Source: Variovorax sp. UMC13
GTDB lineage: Bacteria > Pseudomonadota > Gammaproteobacteria > Burkholderiales > Burkholderiaceae_C
Direction: 5' to 3'
Assembly (NCBI RefSeq): GCF_014170375.1
Contig: NZ_LZZW01000024.1
Coordinates: 124,001-188,000, forward strand
Length of the DNA stretch: 64,000 bases
Made by a program: the position numbers and the translations under genes. Numbering within the stretch: position 1 is the first letter of the stretch; each line of letters opens with the position of its first letter. The notes under the pieces were generated by a model. The model made no database searches. It worked only from the letters and a program-made list of their open reading frames with translations, and was not told the DNA's origin. Shown piece by piece: positions 40,196 to 49,347 of the stretch.

Positions 40196-41494
40196 TCATT
40201 CCTCGCTGGTCCACTCCACCTGCACGCCCAGGCTGCGCAGGTTCTCGACGAAATGCGGGTGGGCGCGGCGGATCGGCGTGGCGTTGCGGATCTCGGAGCG
40301 GCCCTCGATGCTGGCGGCCACCATGAACAGCGCGATCGCCACCCGGATGATGTAGGGGCTCTCGACCACCGCCGGCGTCAGCGGTCCGCCGCCGAAGGTG
40401 ATGAGCCGGTGCGGGTCGGACGAGAACACATGGGCACCGAACTTCGACAGCTCGCCGGTCCAGCCCAGCGCGCCGTCGTAGACCTTGTTCCAGAACATCG
40501 CGTTGCCCTGCGCCCGCACGCCCAGCGCGATGAAGATCGGCAGCAGGTCGACCGGGAAGTAGGGCCAGGGCGCGGCCTCGACCTTGGTCAGCACGTTGCT
40601 GGTGAAGGGCGTCTGCACGCGCAGCGCGCCCGGCGTGCTGGCGCGCGACCAGCCGTCTTCATGGGTGATCTTGACGCCGAACTTGGCGAAGGTGCGGTCG
40701 ATCAGCGGGAAGTTGCCGGGCGCGGTATTGCGCACCACCACATCGCCGCCGGTGATTGCGCCCAGCGCGAGGAAGGTGGTGATCTCGTGGAAGTCCTCGT
40801 CGAAGCGGAACTCGCCGCCGCCCAGCCGGACCCCTCCATGCACGGTGAGCCGCGAGGTGCCGATGCCCTCGATGCGCGCGCCGAGCGCGACCATGAAGCG
40901 GCAGAACTCCTGCACATGCGGCTCGGACGCGGCGTTGGTCAGCGTCGAGGTGCCCTCGGCCGCCGAGGCGCAGAGCACGAAGTTCTCGGTGGTGGTGACC
41001 GAGGCGTAGTCGAGCCAGTGGTCCACCGGCCGCAGCGGCCCCGCGCGCACGATCAGCGAACCGTCGGCGCGCTCGACCTCGGCACCGAAGTGCCGGAACA
41101 CCTCGACGTGCGGATCGATCTCGCGCACGCCCAGCGTGCAGCCCTTGACGTTGTCCTCGAGCCGCGCCACGCCGAAGCGTGCCAGCAACGGCGGCACCAG
41201 CATGATCGACGAGCGCATCTCCTCGGGCAGCCGGTGGCGCACCGCATCGAAGGTGGTCTCGCGATGGTGCAGCTGCAGCGTGCCGCTCGCATGGTCCATC
41301 TCGACCTGGCTGCCCAGCGTGCGGAAGATGTCGAGGATCTTGCGCACGTCGGTGATGTCGGGCACGCCCAGCAGCCGCAGCGGCTCGGTGCTGAGCAAGG
41401 TGGCGCAGAGCACCGGCAGCACGGCGTTCTTGTTGGCCGAGGGCGTGATGCGGCCGCTGAGCGGGCGGCCGCCGTGGACGATGAGGTTGGACAT
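40196..41494 (-). CDS. UDP-N-acetylglucosamine 1-carboxyvinyltransferase-like (MurA family)
   Basis: 432 residues of the EPSP synthase/MurA fold. Lys22-Asn23 (SANKNAVLP), Cys119 in KGCTLGVREIDPH (equivalent to the fosfomycin-sensitive Cys115 of E. coli MurA), Arg124, and Asp in YFPVDLL are conserved, so it should be catalytically competent. It diverges from textbook MurA in the loop after the Asp (LLPIFIALGVRAQGN, not the usual MQAQF). It sits 31 bases downstream of pcaD and far from hisG or other cell-wall genes, so it may be a second MurA paralogue; a different enolpyruvyl substrate is possible. Confidence 0.85.
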   Translation of the reverse strand: MSNLIVHGGRPLSGRITPSANKNAVLPVLCATLLSTEPLRLLGVPDITDVRKILDIFRTLGSQVEMDHASGTLQLHHRETTFDAVRHRLPEEMRSSIMLVPPLLARFGVARLEDNVKGCTLGVREIDPHVEVFRHFGAEVERADGSLIVRAGPLRPVDHWLDYASVTTTENFVLCASAAEGTSTLTNAASEPHVQEFCRFMVALGARIEGIGTSRLTVHGGVRLGGGEFRFDEDFHEITTFLALGAITGGDVVVRNTAPGNFPLIDRTFAKFGVKITHEDGWSRASTPGALRVQTPFTSNVLTKVEAAPWPYFPVDLLPIFIALGVRAQGNAMFWNKVYDGALGWTGELSKFGAHVFSSDPHRLITFGGGPLTPAVVESPYIIRVAIALFMVAASIEGRSEIRNATPIRRAHPHFVENLRSLGVQVEWTSEE

Positions 41495-41525
41495 GGGACT
41501 AAGGGAAAAGTGAAGGCGCGCCGGC

Positions 41526-42290
41526 TCAGAGGCTGCGCCAGAAATCGGTCAGAAGGGTCACGAACTCGACGGGCTTTTCGACCGCGCTCACATGCGCCGC
41601 ATCGATGCTCGCGCGCTTCGCGTGCGGGATGGCTTCGGCGATCTGCGCCGACATCGCGGGCGGCGTGGCCAGGTCCTGCGCGCCGTCGATCACCAGCGTC
41701 GGCACCGTGATGCGGCGGTTGCTGGCACGGAAGTCGATGCCGGCCACGGCCTTGCAGCTCTCGACGTAGCCGGCCGCATCGGTGGCCACCAGCATGCTGC
41801 GCAGCGCGGCGGCCGCGGCCGTGCCTTCGGGCGTGGCGCGCCAGGCGGGCGTGAGCCAGCGCTCGACCGCGCCGTCGGCGATGTCCTGCACGCCGTGGGC
41901 CTGCACGCGCGCCACGCGGGCCTGCCAGGTCGAGACGTCGGGATAGTGCGCGCTCGAGTTCGCGATGACCACGTCGCGCAGCAGCTCGGGCCGCTGCAGG
42001 GCCAGCGCCTGCGCGGTCATGCCGCCCATCGACAGGCCGACGAAATGCACCGGCTCGCCGCCGGCCTCGCGCTCGATCAGCGCGGCCGCGTCGTCGGCCA
42101 GGGCCTCGACGGAGAACGGCGCCGCCGGTGAGGCCGAGCCGCCGTGGTGGCGGTGGTCGTAGCGGATCACGGTGTGGGCACGCGCCAGCAGCGCGGCCAC
42201 GCCGTCCCACATGTGCAGGTTGCAGCCGAGCGCATGGCTCAGCACGACGATCGGGCCTTCGCCTTCGCGCAGGACATTCAATGGAATCAT
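41526..42290 (-). CDS. pcaD: 3-oxoadipate enol-lactonase
   Basis: 254-residue alpha/beta hydrolase. Oxyanion region SHALGCNLHMW, nucleophile Ser87 in GLSMGG, acid in VIDGAQDLATP and His in DAAHVSAVEKP. PcaD hydrolyses 3-oxoadipate enol-lactone to 3-oxoadipate in the protocatechuate branch of the beta-ketoadipate pathway. The context pcaB-pcaC-MFS-pcaD makes this assignment strong. Its start overlaps the MFS stop as ATGA. Confidence 0.93.
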   Translation of the reverse strand: MIPLNVLREGEGPIVVLSHALGCNLHMWDGVAALLARAHTVIRYDHRHHGGSASPAAPFSVEALADDAAALIEREAGGEPVHFVGLSMGGMTAQALALQRPELLRDVVIANSSAHYPDVSTWQARVARVQAHGVQDIADGAVERWLTPAWRATPEGTAAAAALRSMLVATDAAGYVESCKAVAGIDFRASNRRITVPTLVIDGAQDLATPPAMSAQIAEAIPHAKRASIDAAHVSAVEKPVEFVTLLTDFWRSL

Positions 42291-43522
42291 GGTGCGATCT
42301 CTTTACGGACGGAGGTGACAGGCAGCCGGGGCAGCCAGAAGAAGGCGATGAGCATCAGCGAGGCGCCGGCCAGCGCCATCGGCACCACCATCGGCCAGGC
42401 GCCGTTGGACGAGGCCGGGTCGATGAAGGTGGCGGCGGTCTGCCCGACCACGAAACCCGCCACCATCATGCCGAAGCCCGACCACGACACCGCGCGCCCG
42501 GCCAGGTGCGGCAGGTCGCCCACCGCGCCGGCCTGGCCGCAGGGTTGATGGATGCCGTGGCCCAGGCAATAGACGCCGTGGCCCAGCAGCAGCGGCCAGA
42601 CCGACAGCGGCAGCAGCCAGCAGCCCAGCGCCGCCAGCAGCGGGCCGGCCAGGCTCAGCGTGGCGCCCAGTTGCACGGTGCGCACCGCGCCGCGCCGGCG
42701 CAGCAGGCGTCGGCACATCGTGGTGCTGAAGATGTAGACCAGCGAGCCGCCCGCGGGGATCCAGCCGTACTGGATCGGCGTGAGCCCGAGGTAGCCGATG
42801 TAGACCATGGGCGACAGCAGCAGGAAGGAGAAGATGCCCGCGTAGGTGCTGGCCGCGACCGAGGCCCAGGCGCGAAAGCTTGCGCTGGCGAACACCTCGC
42901 GCAGGCTTCCCTTGGGCGCGGCGGCCGCCCCGGCCACCGGGGGCCGCAGCGTCTCGCCGAACCAGCGGTGGCACATCGCCCACAGCACCAGCGCATAGAC
43001 GGCCATGCCGCCCAGCACCCAGCGCCAGCCCAGTTCCTCGACCGCGAAGGCGCCCATCACCGGCGCGAACAGCGCGACGATGCCCAGGCCCGTGAGGCCG
43101 CGCGCCATGATGTGCGGGCCCTCGTGCGCCGGGTACAGGTCGCGCACCGCGGCGCGCGCGCAGACCAGGATCGCGGCCATCGCGAAGCCGTGCAGCACGC
43201 GCAGCGCCACCAGCCAGGCCATGCTGGGCGCGAACACGCCGCCGGCCGAGGCCAGCGCGTAGAGGGCAAGGCCGCCCAGCAGCACCGGCCGGCGACCGAT
43301 GCGGTCGGCCAGCGGGCCGCAGGCCAGCTGCGCGAAGCCGAAGGCCAGCACGAAGGCGGTCAGGCTGGCGCTGGCCGAGCCCAGGTCGCGCGCGATCTCG
43401 GGCAGGGCCGGCAGGTAGCTGTCGGTGGCCACGGGCTGGGCCGCGAGCAGCAGCGGCAGCAGCAGCGCGAAGGAGATCGCCGGCGATGGCGCCGAAGGGG
43501 GGGCGCCCGCGGCCGCACTCAC
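42287..43522 (-). CDS. MFS transporter within the pca operon (Bcr/CflA-like)
   Basis: 411 residues starting at GTG that overlaps the pcaC stop (GTGA). About 12 transmembrane segments with Bcr/CflA-like features (PVATDSYLPALPEIARDLG near residue 25, LADRIGRRPVLLGGL near 65). Placement between pcaC and pcaD suggests transport of an aromatic acid or its lactone, though the family is better known for drug efflux; PcaK belongs to a different MFS group. Confidence 0.88.
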   Translation of the reverse strand: MSAAAGAPPSAPSPAISFALLLPLLLAAQPVATDSYLPALPEIARDLGSASASLTAFVLAFGFAQLACGPLADRIGRRPVLLGGLALYALASAGGVFAPSMAWLVALRVLHGFAMAAILVCARAAVRDLYPAHEGPHIMARGLTGLGIVALFAPVMGAFAVEELGWRWVLGGMAVYALVLWAMCHRWFGETLRPPVAGAAAAPKGSLREVFASASFRAWASVAASTYAGIFSFLLLSPMVYIGYLGLTPIQYGWIPAGGSLVYIFSTTMCRRLLRRRGAVRTVQLGATLSLAGPLLAALGCWLLPLSVWPLLLGHGVYCLGHGIHQPCGQAGAVGDLPHLAGRAVSWSGFGMMVAGFVVGQTAATFIDPASSNGAWPMVVPMALAGASLMLIAFFWLPRLPVTSVRKEIAP

Positions 43523-43956
43523 TTCGGCAGGTCCGAGAGCAGGCCTTTTTCGCGCAGGATCGCGGTCGCGATGCCGAAGCCATGGTTGGCCACCGGCACG
43601 CCGCAGTAGATGGCCGCCATCATCAGCACTTCCTTGATGTCGTCGGGCGTGAGCCGCGACTCGGGCGGGCCGTCGAGCGCGGAGCGCACGTGCATCGCGA
43701 ACTCCTCGTAGGCATGGGTGCCCAGCATCATCGACAGCACCATGTAGCGGCGCGTCTTGTCGCCCAGCGCGGGCCGGCCCCAGATGTCGTTCCAGGCATG
43801 GCGCGTGATGAGTTCCTGGAACTCGGCGTTGAAGTCGGTGCGCTTGGCCAGCGACTGGTCGACCCAGGCATCGCCCAGCACGCGGCGGCGCTGCAGCAGG
43901 CCGCGCTCGTAGTCGCTCGGCGCGGAAGAAGGGGAAGAGATGCTGTCGTCGCTCAT
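43519..43956 (-). CDS. pcaC: 4-carboxymuconolactone decarboxylase
   Basis: 145-residue CMD-family protein. It decarboxylates 4-carboxymuconolactone to 3-oxoadipate enol-lactone. It has the pcaC pattern GTHAYEEFAMHVRSAL and LMMAAIYCGVPVANHGF, lacks the AhpD CxxC motif and has a short disordered Ser-rich N-terminus. The start overlaps the pcaB stop as ATGA. Confidence 0.94.
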   Translation of the reverse strand: MSDDSISSPSSAPSDYERGLLQRRRVLGDAWVDQSLAKRTDFNAEFQELITRHAWNDIWGRPALGDKTRRYMVLSMMLGTHAYEEFAMHVRSALDGPPESRLTPDDIKEVLMMAAIYCGVPVANHGFGIATAILREKGLLSDLPK

Positions 43957-45182
43957 GGCGAAACGTCCTTGGAAGTGGGTGCGCGAAGGGTGTCGAGGCG
44001 GCCCCGCAGGTCCTGCAGCTGCGCGCGGGCGATCTCGGCGGCGCCCTCGGCCAGCGCCGGGTCGAACCATTCGTCGGCGGCCTCGGGCGGGAGTTCGGCG
44101 CGCAGCCGGTCGATCTGGGCGCGCATCCGCGCGGCATCGACCTGCAGCCGCGGCAGCGCGCCGGCCAGGGCGCGAGTTGCGCCCTGCACCGTGGTCCAGA
44201 GCTGCGGCCAGGCCGCCAGTTCGGCCTGCCAGGGGCCCAGCGCGCGCTGGTGCTGCTGCGACATCGCGGCCAGCAGCGCCGCGACCTGCTGCGGCGCGCG
44301 TTGCGCGGCGGCCAGCGCGACCATCGAGGCCACGGGATTGCGCTTGTGCGGCATGGCCGAGGAGCCGCCACGGCCTGGCTCGCTGCCTTCGGTGACCTCG
44401 CCGACCTCGTACTGGCCCAGCAGCGACAGGTCGAGCGCGATCTTGCCCAGGCTGCCGGCCAGCAGGCCCAGTTCGCAGCCCAATGCCACCGCCTCGTCGC
44501 GCTGGGTGTGCCAGGTGGCGCCGGGGTCGCGCAGCTGCAGCGCGGCGGCGAGGCGGGCCCGCACCGCGGCGCCCTGCCCTTTCATCTGTGCCAGCGTGCC
44601 GACCGCGCCGCCCAGCTGCAGCTGCAGCGCGCGCGCCGCGATCTCCTGCAAGCGCTCGCGGCTGCGCAGCAGCGGCGCCGCCCACTGCGCGCACACCAGG
44701 CCGAAGCTGGTGACCGAGGCCGGCTGCATCAGCGTGCGCGCCAGCATGGGTGTGGCGGCATGGGTGTGCGCGTGATCGAGCAAGGCCGCGATCGCGGCAT
44801 CGAGATCGGTTTCCAGCAGCGCCAGCGCCTCGCGCATCGTCAGCGCCAGCGCGGTGTCGATCACGTCCTGGCTGGTGCCGCCCAGGTGCACGAAGGGCAA
44901 GGCCTCGGGATGGCGCTCGGCCACCCGGGCCTTGAGCGCCAGCACCAGCGGGATCGCGAGGCTGCCGGCGCGGCCGCTGTCGCGCGCGATCTGCGCGGGG
45001 TCGAACAGCGCGGGGTCGCAGCAGGCGGCGATGGCTTCGGCCGCGGCCGCGGGGACCAGGCCCACGCCCGCTTGCGCGCGCGCCAGTTCGGCCTCGAAGC
45101 GCAGCATCGCGCCGACGACCGAAGGGCCCTCGAAGACCGCCTGGATCTCGGGGTTGGACAGAAGGGCGTCGAAGATGCTCAT
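43953..45182 (-). CDS. pcaB: 3-carboxy-cis,cis-muconate cycloisomerase
   Basis: 409 residues of the fumarase/aspartase superfamily, with signature GGSSAMPHKRNPVASM near residue 268. PcaB converts 3-carboxy-cis,cis-muconate to 4-carboxymuconolactone. First gene of the minus-strand operon pcaB-pcaC-MFS-pcaD. The start MSIFDALLSNPEIQAV matches PcaB proteins; an ATG 27 bases earlier is less likely. The dioxygenase genes pcaGH and the final CoA steps (pcaIJ, pcaF) are not in the window. Confidence 0.95.
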   Translation of the reverse strand: MSIFDALLSNPEIQAVFEGPSVVGAMLRFEAELARAQAGVGLVPAAAAEAIAACCDPALFDPAQIARDSGRAGSLAIPLVLALKARVAERHPEALPFVHLGGTSQDVIDTALALTMREALALLETDLDAAIAALLDHAHTHAATPMLARTLMQPASVTSFGLVCAQWAAPLLRSRERLQEIAARALQLQLGGAVGTLAQMKGQGAAVRARLAAALQLRDPGATWHTQRDEAVALGCELGLLAGSLGKIALDLSLLGQYEVGEVTEGSEPGRGGSSAMPHKRNPVASMVALAAAQRAPQQVAALLAAMSQQHQRALGPWQAELAAWPQLWTTVQGATRALAGALPRLQVDAARMRAQIDRLRAELPPEAADEWFDPALAEGAAEIARAQLQDLRGRLDTLRAPTSKDVSP

Positions 45183-45235
45183 GGAAGAAGGCGTTTCGGG
45201 TGCCCGCATTGTGAACGCGGGCCGCCGCCCCCTGC

Positions 45236-45829
45236 TCAGCGTCGGGTACCGAAAGGAATCTGGCCGCGCCAGTAGCGCAGCGTGAGCCAGCCGCCCAGGA
45301 TGCCGCCCAGGTGCGCGAAATGCGCCACGCCGCTCATGCTGCCGGTCACGCCCAGGAACAGTTCGATCAGGCCGTAGAGCAGCACGAACAGCCAGGCCGG
45401 CATCGGGATCGGCGGGATCAGCGGCACGATGCGGCGGTGGGGGAACAGCATCGCGAAGCCCAGCAGCAGGCCGAACAGGCCGCCCGAGGCGCCCACCGTG
45501 GGCGCGCCGCTGCCGCTCCAGGCCGCGACCGCGAGCTGGGCCAGCGCGGCGAACAGCACGCTCACGAAGTAGAAGACCAGGAAGCGCTTCGGGCCCCAGA
45601 CGCGCTCGAGCTCGGCGCCGAACATGAACAGGCCGAACATGTTGAACACCAGGTGCGACATGCCGCCGTGCAGGAAGGCGTAGCTCAGCACCTGCCAGGG
45701 CATGAAGCCGCCCGAATCGACGGGCCACAGCGCGAACATCGCCAGGCCGTCGACGCCGAGCGACTGCATCAGGAAAACGACCACGCAGCTGAGGATCAGC
45801 GCCTGGGTGGCGGGCGGCATGGCAAACAT
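45236..45829 (-). CDS. Rhomboid family intramembrane serine protease
   Basis: 197 residues with six transmembrane segments. Catalytic Ser115 in GASGGLFG and His173 in AHFAHLGG; His59/Asn63 in HLVFNMFG complete the oxyanion region. Substrates unknown. The gap of about 53 bases to pcaB suggests an independent gene. The 57 bases between it and the MFS gene hold nothing. Confidence 0.93.
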   Translation of the reverse strand: MFAMPPATQALILSCVVVFLMQSLGVDGLAMFALWPVDSGGFMPWQVLSYAFLHGGMSHLVFNMFGLFMFGAELERVWGPKRFLVFYFVSVLFAALAQLAVAAWSGSGAPTVGASGGLFGLLLGFAMLFPHRRIVPLIPPIPMPAWLFVLLYGLIELFLGVTGSMSGVAHFAHLGGILGGWLTLRYWRGQIPFGTRR

Positions 45830-45886
45830 CGGGGCTCCGTTTCTGGGGTCTGGGTCTGGATCAGGGAAGAAGGCGCACGGTGCGAC

Positions 45887-47107
45887 TCAGGCCGCGGCGC
45901 GAGGTTCCGGCGCCGGGCCCGAAGTGCCCGCCTCGGCCAGCACCATGCGCCAGGCGCACAGCGTGCCCAGCACCGCGAGCACCGAGGCGGCCGCGAACAT
46001 CGCGCCGAAGCCGAAGCGGCTGGCCAGCGCCCCGCCGGCCAGCACGCCGGCCACGCCGCCGATGCCGTAGCCGACCACGGTGAACAGCGCCTGGCCGCGG
46101 CCGCGCAGCCGGCCCGGAAAATGGCGCGTGACCAGCGCGATGCAGGTCGTGTGATGGGCCGCGAAGCTCAGGCCGTGCAACAGCTGCGCGACCACAATGG
46201 CCCACAGCCACTGCCCCGCCGCCCCGGTGAGGGCCATGCGCGCGATCGCCACCACGCTGCAGATCAGCAGCCAGCGCGCCATCGGGAAGCGGCCGATGAT
46301 CCGGCCCTGCACGAAGAACCAGCCGACCTCGGTCACGATCGACAGCGCCCACAGCGCGCCGATCACGCCCTTGCCGTAGCCCAGCGAATCGAGGTAGAGC
46401 GAGAGAAAGCCGTAGATCGAGAAATGCGCCGTGATGTGCAGGCACAGCGAGGCCAGGAACCAGCGCACCGCGGGCTGGCGCAGCACCGGGCCGACCGGCA
46501 TGCGCGCCTCGTCGTGCGCGGCCGGCGGCTCGCGCACGTCGGGCAGGCGCCAGGCGGCCCACAGCACCAGCGCCAGCGTGATCGCGGCCCAGGCGGGGAA
46601 GTGGCCCATGCCGAAGCGATCGAACCATTCGCCCGCGACCGAGACCGTGAGCAGGAAGCCGGCCGAGCCCCAGAGTCGGATCCGGCCATAGCGCCCCCAA
46701 TCGCCCGCCACCAGCTGCGCCATCGCGGCTTCGGTCAGCCCCATCATCGAACTGGTGTGGGTGAACAGCAGCAGCAGCACGAAGCCGATCCACCAGGCAT
46801 TGCCCGGCACCCAGAGGCCGAAGGACACGGCCAGCGCGATCGCCGCGCTGATGCGCAGCAGCCGCACGCGCTCGCCGGTGTGGTCGCTCAGCGCGCCCCA
46901 GGCATAGGGCGCGAACACGCGGGTGAAGGACTGCACCGCCGCCAGCAGGCTGATGGTGAAGATCGGCAGCCCCTGGTCCTTGAGCCACAGCGGCAGGTAG
47001 GGGTTGAAGAAGCCGATGTGCGCGAAATAGCTCGCCGACAGCGCGGCGAACGCCAGCAGGTGACCGCGGCCCCCCGCGGGGGACGGCGGGGGTGGCGCGG
47101 TGGCCAC
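45887..47107 (-). CDS. MFS transporter, HcaT/nucleoside-permease-like
   Basis: 406 residues starting at GTG, which shares one base with the aroC stop. About 12 transmembrane segments in the pattern of 3-phenylpropionate (HcaT)-like permeases (NPYLPLWLKDQGLPIFTISLL, and RIRLWGSAGFLLTV). N-terminal Pro-rich stretch of about 12 residues precedes the first helix. Function by family only; an aromatic acid would fit the neighbouring pca genes. Confidence 0.87.
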   Translation of the reverse strand: MATAPPPPSPAGGRGHLLAFAALSASYFAHIGFFNPYLPLWLKDQGLPIFTISLLAAVQSFTRVFAPYAWGALSDHTGERVRLLRISAAIALAVSFGLWVPGNAWWIGFVLLLLFTHTSSMMGLTEAAMAQLVAGDWGRYGRIRLWGSAGFLLTVSVAGEWFDRFGMGHFPAWAAITLALVLWAAWRLPDVREPPAAHDEARMPVGPVLRQPAVRWFLASLCLHITAHFSIYGFLSLYLDSLGYGKGVIGALWALSIVTEVGWFFVQGRIIGRFPMARWLLICSVVAIARMALTGAAGQWLWAIVVAQLLHGLSFAAHHTTCIALVTRHFPGRLRGRGQALFTVVGYGIGGVAGVLAGGALASRFGFGAMFAAASVLAVLGTLCAWRMVLAEAGTSGPAPEPRAAA

Positions 47108-48219
47108 TAGAGGAAGGAGGCCTGCAGCGGTGCCGCGGGTGCTTCGGTGTCGGCCGGGGCCTTTTCGCCGTTCTGTGCGCGCTGGCGCAGCGCATGTTCC
47201 ATCACCACCAGCGCCAGCATCGCCTCGGCGATCGGCGTGGCGCGGATGCCCACGCAGGGGTCGTGCCGGCCCTTGGTCACGACCTCGACCGGCTGGTTGT
47301 TCACGTCGATGGACTGGCGCGGGCTGATGATCGAGCTGGTCGGCTTGATCGCGATGCTCACCTCCAGGTCCTGCCCGGTGCTGATGCCGCCGAGCACGCC
47401 GCCTGCGTTGTTGCTCGCGAAGCCGTCGGGCCGGATCGAATCGCCGTGCGTGGTGCCGCGCTGCGCGACGCTGGCGAAGCCGGCGCCGATCTCCACGCCC
47501 TTGACCGCGTTGATGCCCATCATCGCGAAGGCGATGTCGGCATCGAGCTTGTCGAACAGCGGCTCGCCCAGGCCGACCGGCACCTTCGAGGCGGTCACGC
47601 GGATGCGTGCGCCGCAGGAGTCGCCGGCCTTGCGCAGCGCGTCCATGTAGGCCTCGAGCGCCGACACGTCGGCCACGGGCGCGAAGAAGGGGTTGTTGGG
47701 CACGTGCTGCCAGTCCTCGAAGGGAATCACGGTCTCGCCGATCTGCGTCATGCAGCCGCGGAACACCGTGCCGTACTTCTCGAACAGCCATTTTTTGGCC
47801 ACCGCGCCGGCCGCCACCATCGGCGCCGTGAGCCGGGCCGAGGAGCGCCCACCGCCGCGCGGATCGCGGATGCCGTACTTCTTCCAGTAAGTGAAGTCGG
47901 CATGGCCGGGCCGGAACTGCTCGGCGATGGCGCCGTAGTCCTTGCTGCGCTGGTCGGTGTTCTGGATCAGCAGCGCGATCGGCGTGCCGGTGGTCTTGCC
48001 CTGGTAGACGCCCGACAGGATCTGCACCGCGTCGGGCTCGTTGCGCTGCGTGACGTGGCGGCTGGTGCCGGGGCGGCGACGGTCGAGGTCGCCCTGGATG
48101 TCGGCCTCGGTCAGGGCCATGCCGGGGGGACAGCCGTCGATCACGCAGCCGATGGCCGGGCCGTGCGACTCACCGAAGTTGGTGACCGCGAAGAGATTGC
48201 CGAAAGTGTTGCCGCTCAT
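47107..48219 (-). CDS. aroC: Chorismate synthase
   Basis: 370 residues. AroC makes chorismate from EPSP with reduced FMN. The three signatures are present: [18 protein letters not shown] near residue 15, [17 protein letters not shown] near 45 and [12 protein letters not shown] near 125. The last 15-20 residues form a charged Ala/Glu-rich tail. The stop meets the MFS start. Confidence 0.97.
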   Translation of the reverse strand: MSGNTFGNLFAVTNFGESHGPAIGCVIDGCPPGMALTEADIQGDLDRRRPGTSRHVTQRNEPDAVQILSGVYQGKTTGTPIALLIQNTDQRSKDYGAIAEQFRPGHADFTYWKKYGIRDPRGGGRSSARLTAPMVAAGAVAKKWLFEKYGTVFRGCMTQIGETVIPFEDWQHVPNNPFFAPVADVSALEAYMDALRKAGDSCGARIRVTASKVPVGLGEPLFDKLDADIAFAMMGINAVKGVEIGAGFASVAQRGTTHGDSIRPDGFASNNAGGVLGGISTGQDLEVSIAIKPTSSIISPRQSIDVNNQPVEVVTKGRHDPCVGIRATPIAEAMLALVVMEHALRQRAQNGEKAPADTEAPAAPLQASFL

Positions 48220-48251
48220 GGCGGAGGATTATCCCCACAATGGCGCGCACT

Positions 48252-48437
48252 TCAGCCGACCCGCGCATCCATCCGCTGGATCAGCTCGCCTATTTGCAGG
48301 TCGATGGCGAACAGCCGCTCGTTGAGGATCGCGGTCTGCAGCCGCAGCGCTTCGACGATGGCGCGGGTCTGCGGGTCGGGCGCGTTGTCGACCAGCACCG
48401 ACAGTTCGTGCAGCTTCTTGCGCAATTCGTTGCTCAT
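48252..48437 (-). CDS. Small conserved-looking hypothetical protein
   Basis: 61 residues, MSNELRKKLHELSVLVDNAP start, mostly helical with heptad-like Leu/Ile spacing (LRLQTAILNERLFAIDLQIGELIQRMD), suggesting a coiled coil. Codon usage fits neighbouring genes. No named family recognised. It lies 32 bases upstream of the aroC start on the same strand. Confidence 0.65.
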   Translation of the reverse strand: MSNELRKKLHELSVLVDNAPDPQTRAIVEALRLQTAILNERLFAIDLQIGELIQRMDARVG

Positions 48438-48502
48438 GCAATGCCTTTCGTGGGGGCTGGATGTGGCGACCAGTATCGGTGCGGCGCGAAACGCAGGTCA
48501 AT

Positions 48503-48547
48503 CCGGAAGCACCCCGGAAGCACCCTGGAAACTGGAAACGTGGAAAC
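48503..48547. repeat. Short tandem repeats upstream of the GbsR/MarR gene
   Basis: Two adjacent exact copies of CCGGAAGCACC (48503-48513 and 48514-48524) run into three copies of TGGAAAC (48526-48532, 48533-48539 and 48541-48547). All share a GGAA core on one face. Confidence 0.8.
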
Positions 48548-48562
48548 GCCAGAATTTCAGAA

Positions 48563-48578
48563 CTTCTTGAAGCTTCAG
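48563..48578. promoter_or_regulatory. Candidate operator of the GbsR/MarR gene
   Basis: CTTCTTGAAG (48563-48572) and the overlapping perfect palindrome TGAAGCTTCA (48568-48577), preceded by TTTCAG at 48555-48560. The TTTCAG, ACTTC and GAAG blocks recur upstream of cydD at 57234-57264, suggesting binding by one regulator. It is 24-40 bases before the ATG. Confidence 0.5.
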
Positions 48579-48601
48579 CACCAACGCGCAACAATCACGG
48601 C

Positions 48602-49195
48602 ATGCCCAGCACCAGCAGCCCTCCCCTCGAGCTCCCGCCCCTCAACCGCCAGTTCGTCGCCCACTTCGGCGAGATGGGCAGCAAGTGGGGCATCAACCGC
48701 ACCGTTGGCCAGATCTATGCGCTGATCTTTTTATCGGAGCGTGCGCTCAACGCCGACGAGATCTCCGAGCTGCTGGCCTTCTCGCGCTCCAACGTGAGCA
48801 TGGGTTTGAAGGAACTGCAGGCCTGGCGGCTGGTGCGCCTGCGCCATCAGTCCGGCGACCGCCGCGAGTACTTCGAAGCGCCGTCGGATGTCTGGGAGAT
48901 CTTCCGCGTGCTCGCCGAGGAGCGCCGCCGCCGCGAGATCGAACCCACGCTGTCGATGCTGCGCATGGCGCTGCTCGAGGAACCCACCTCGGCCGAGGAG
49001 CGCCATGCCCAGCAGCGCATGCGCGAGATGCACGACCTGATCGACCGGCTGATGAAGTGGTTCGACGACGTGCAGCGCCTGGCGCCCGAGACCGCCATGC
49101 AGCTCATGGGCATGGGCGCGACCGTGACCAAGGTGCTGGGGCTCAAGGACCGGTTGACGGGCGGGGGCAAGCGGGGGAAGGCGGCCGAGAAGTAG
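48602..49195 (+). CDS. GbsR/MarR family transcriptional regulator
   Basis: 197 residues: an N-terminal winged helix-turn-helix of GbsR type (GINRTVGQIYALIFLSERALNADEI, SRSNVSMGLKELQAWRLVR, GDRREYFEA wing) and a C-terminal helical dimerisation region ending in a Lys-rich tail. Such proteins are repressors or activators of envelope or respiratory genes. Probable link to cydDCABX (convergent, 1.5 kb away) rests on similar palindromes upstream of both genes; inference. The start ATG 48602 lies just after the palindromes. Confidence 0.88.
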   Translation: MPSTSSPPLELPPLNRQFVAHFGEMGSKWGINRTVGQIYALIFLSERALNADEISELLAFSRSNVSMGLKELQAWRLVRLRHQSGDRREYFEAPSDVWEIFRVLAEERRRREIEPTLSMLRMALLEEPTSAEERHAQQRMREMHDLIDRLMKWFDDVQRLAPETAMQLMGMGATVTKVLGLKDRLTGGGKRGKAAEK

Positions 49196-49347
49196 GCTGC
49201 GCGCCGCAGGGGTCCACTTCCGCGACGCGCCAAAAGCTGACGCCGTCATGGCGATCGAGCCGGCAATCAACAGCAGCCGGACGGGTAGAAGCGGCCTGGC
49301 CGGTACGCGTTGTTTGCATGCGTCGGCCGAACACAGGAGCGTTTTGA

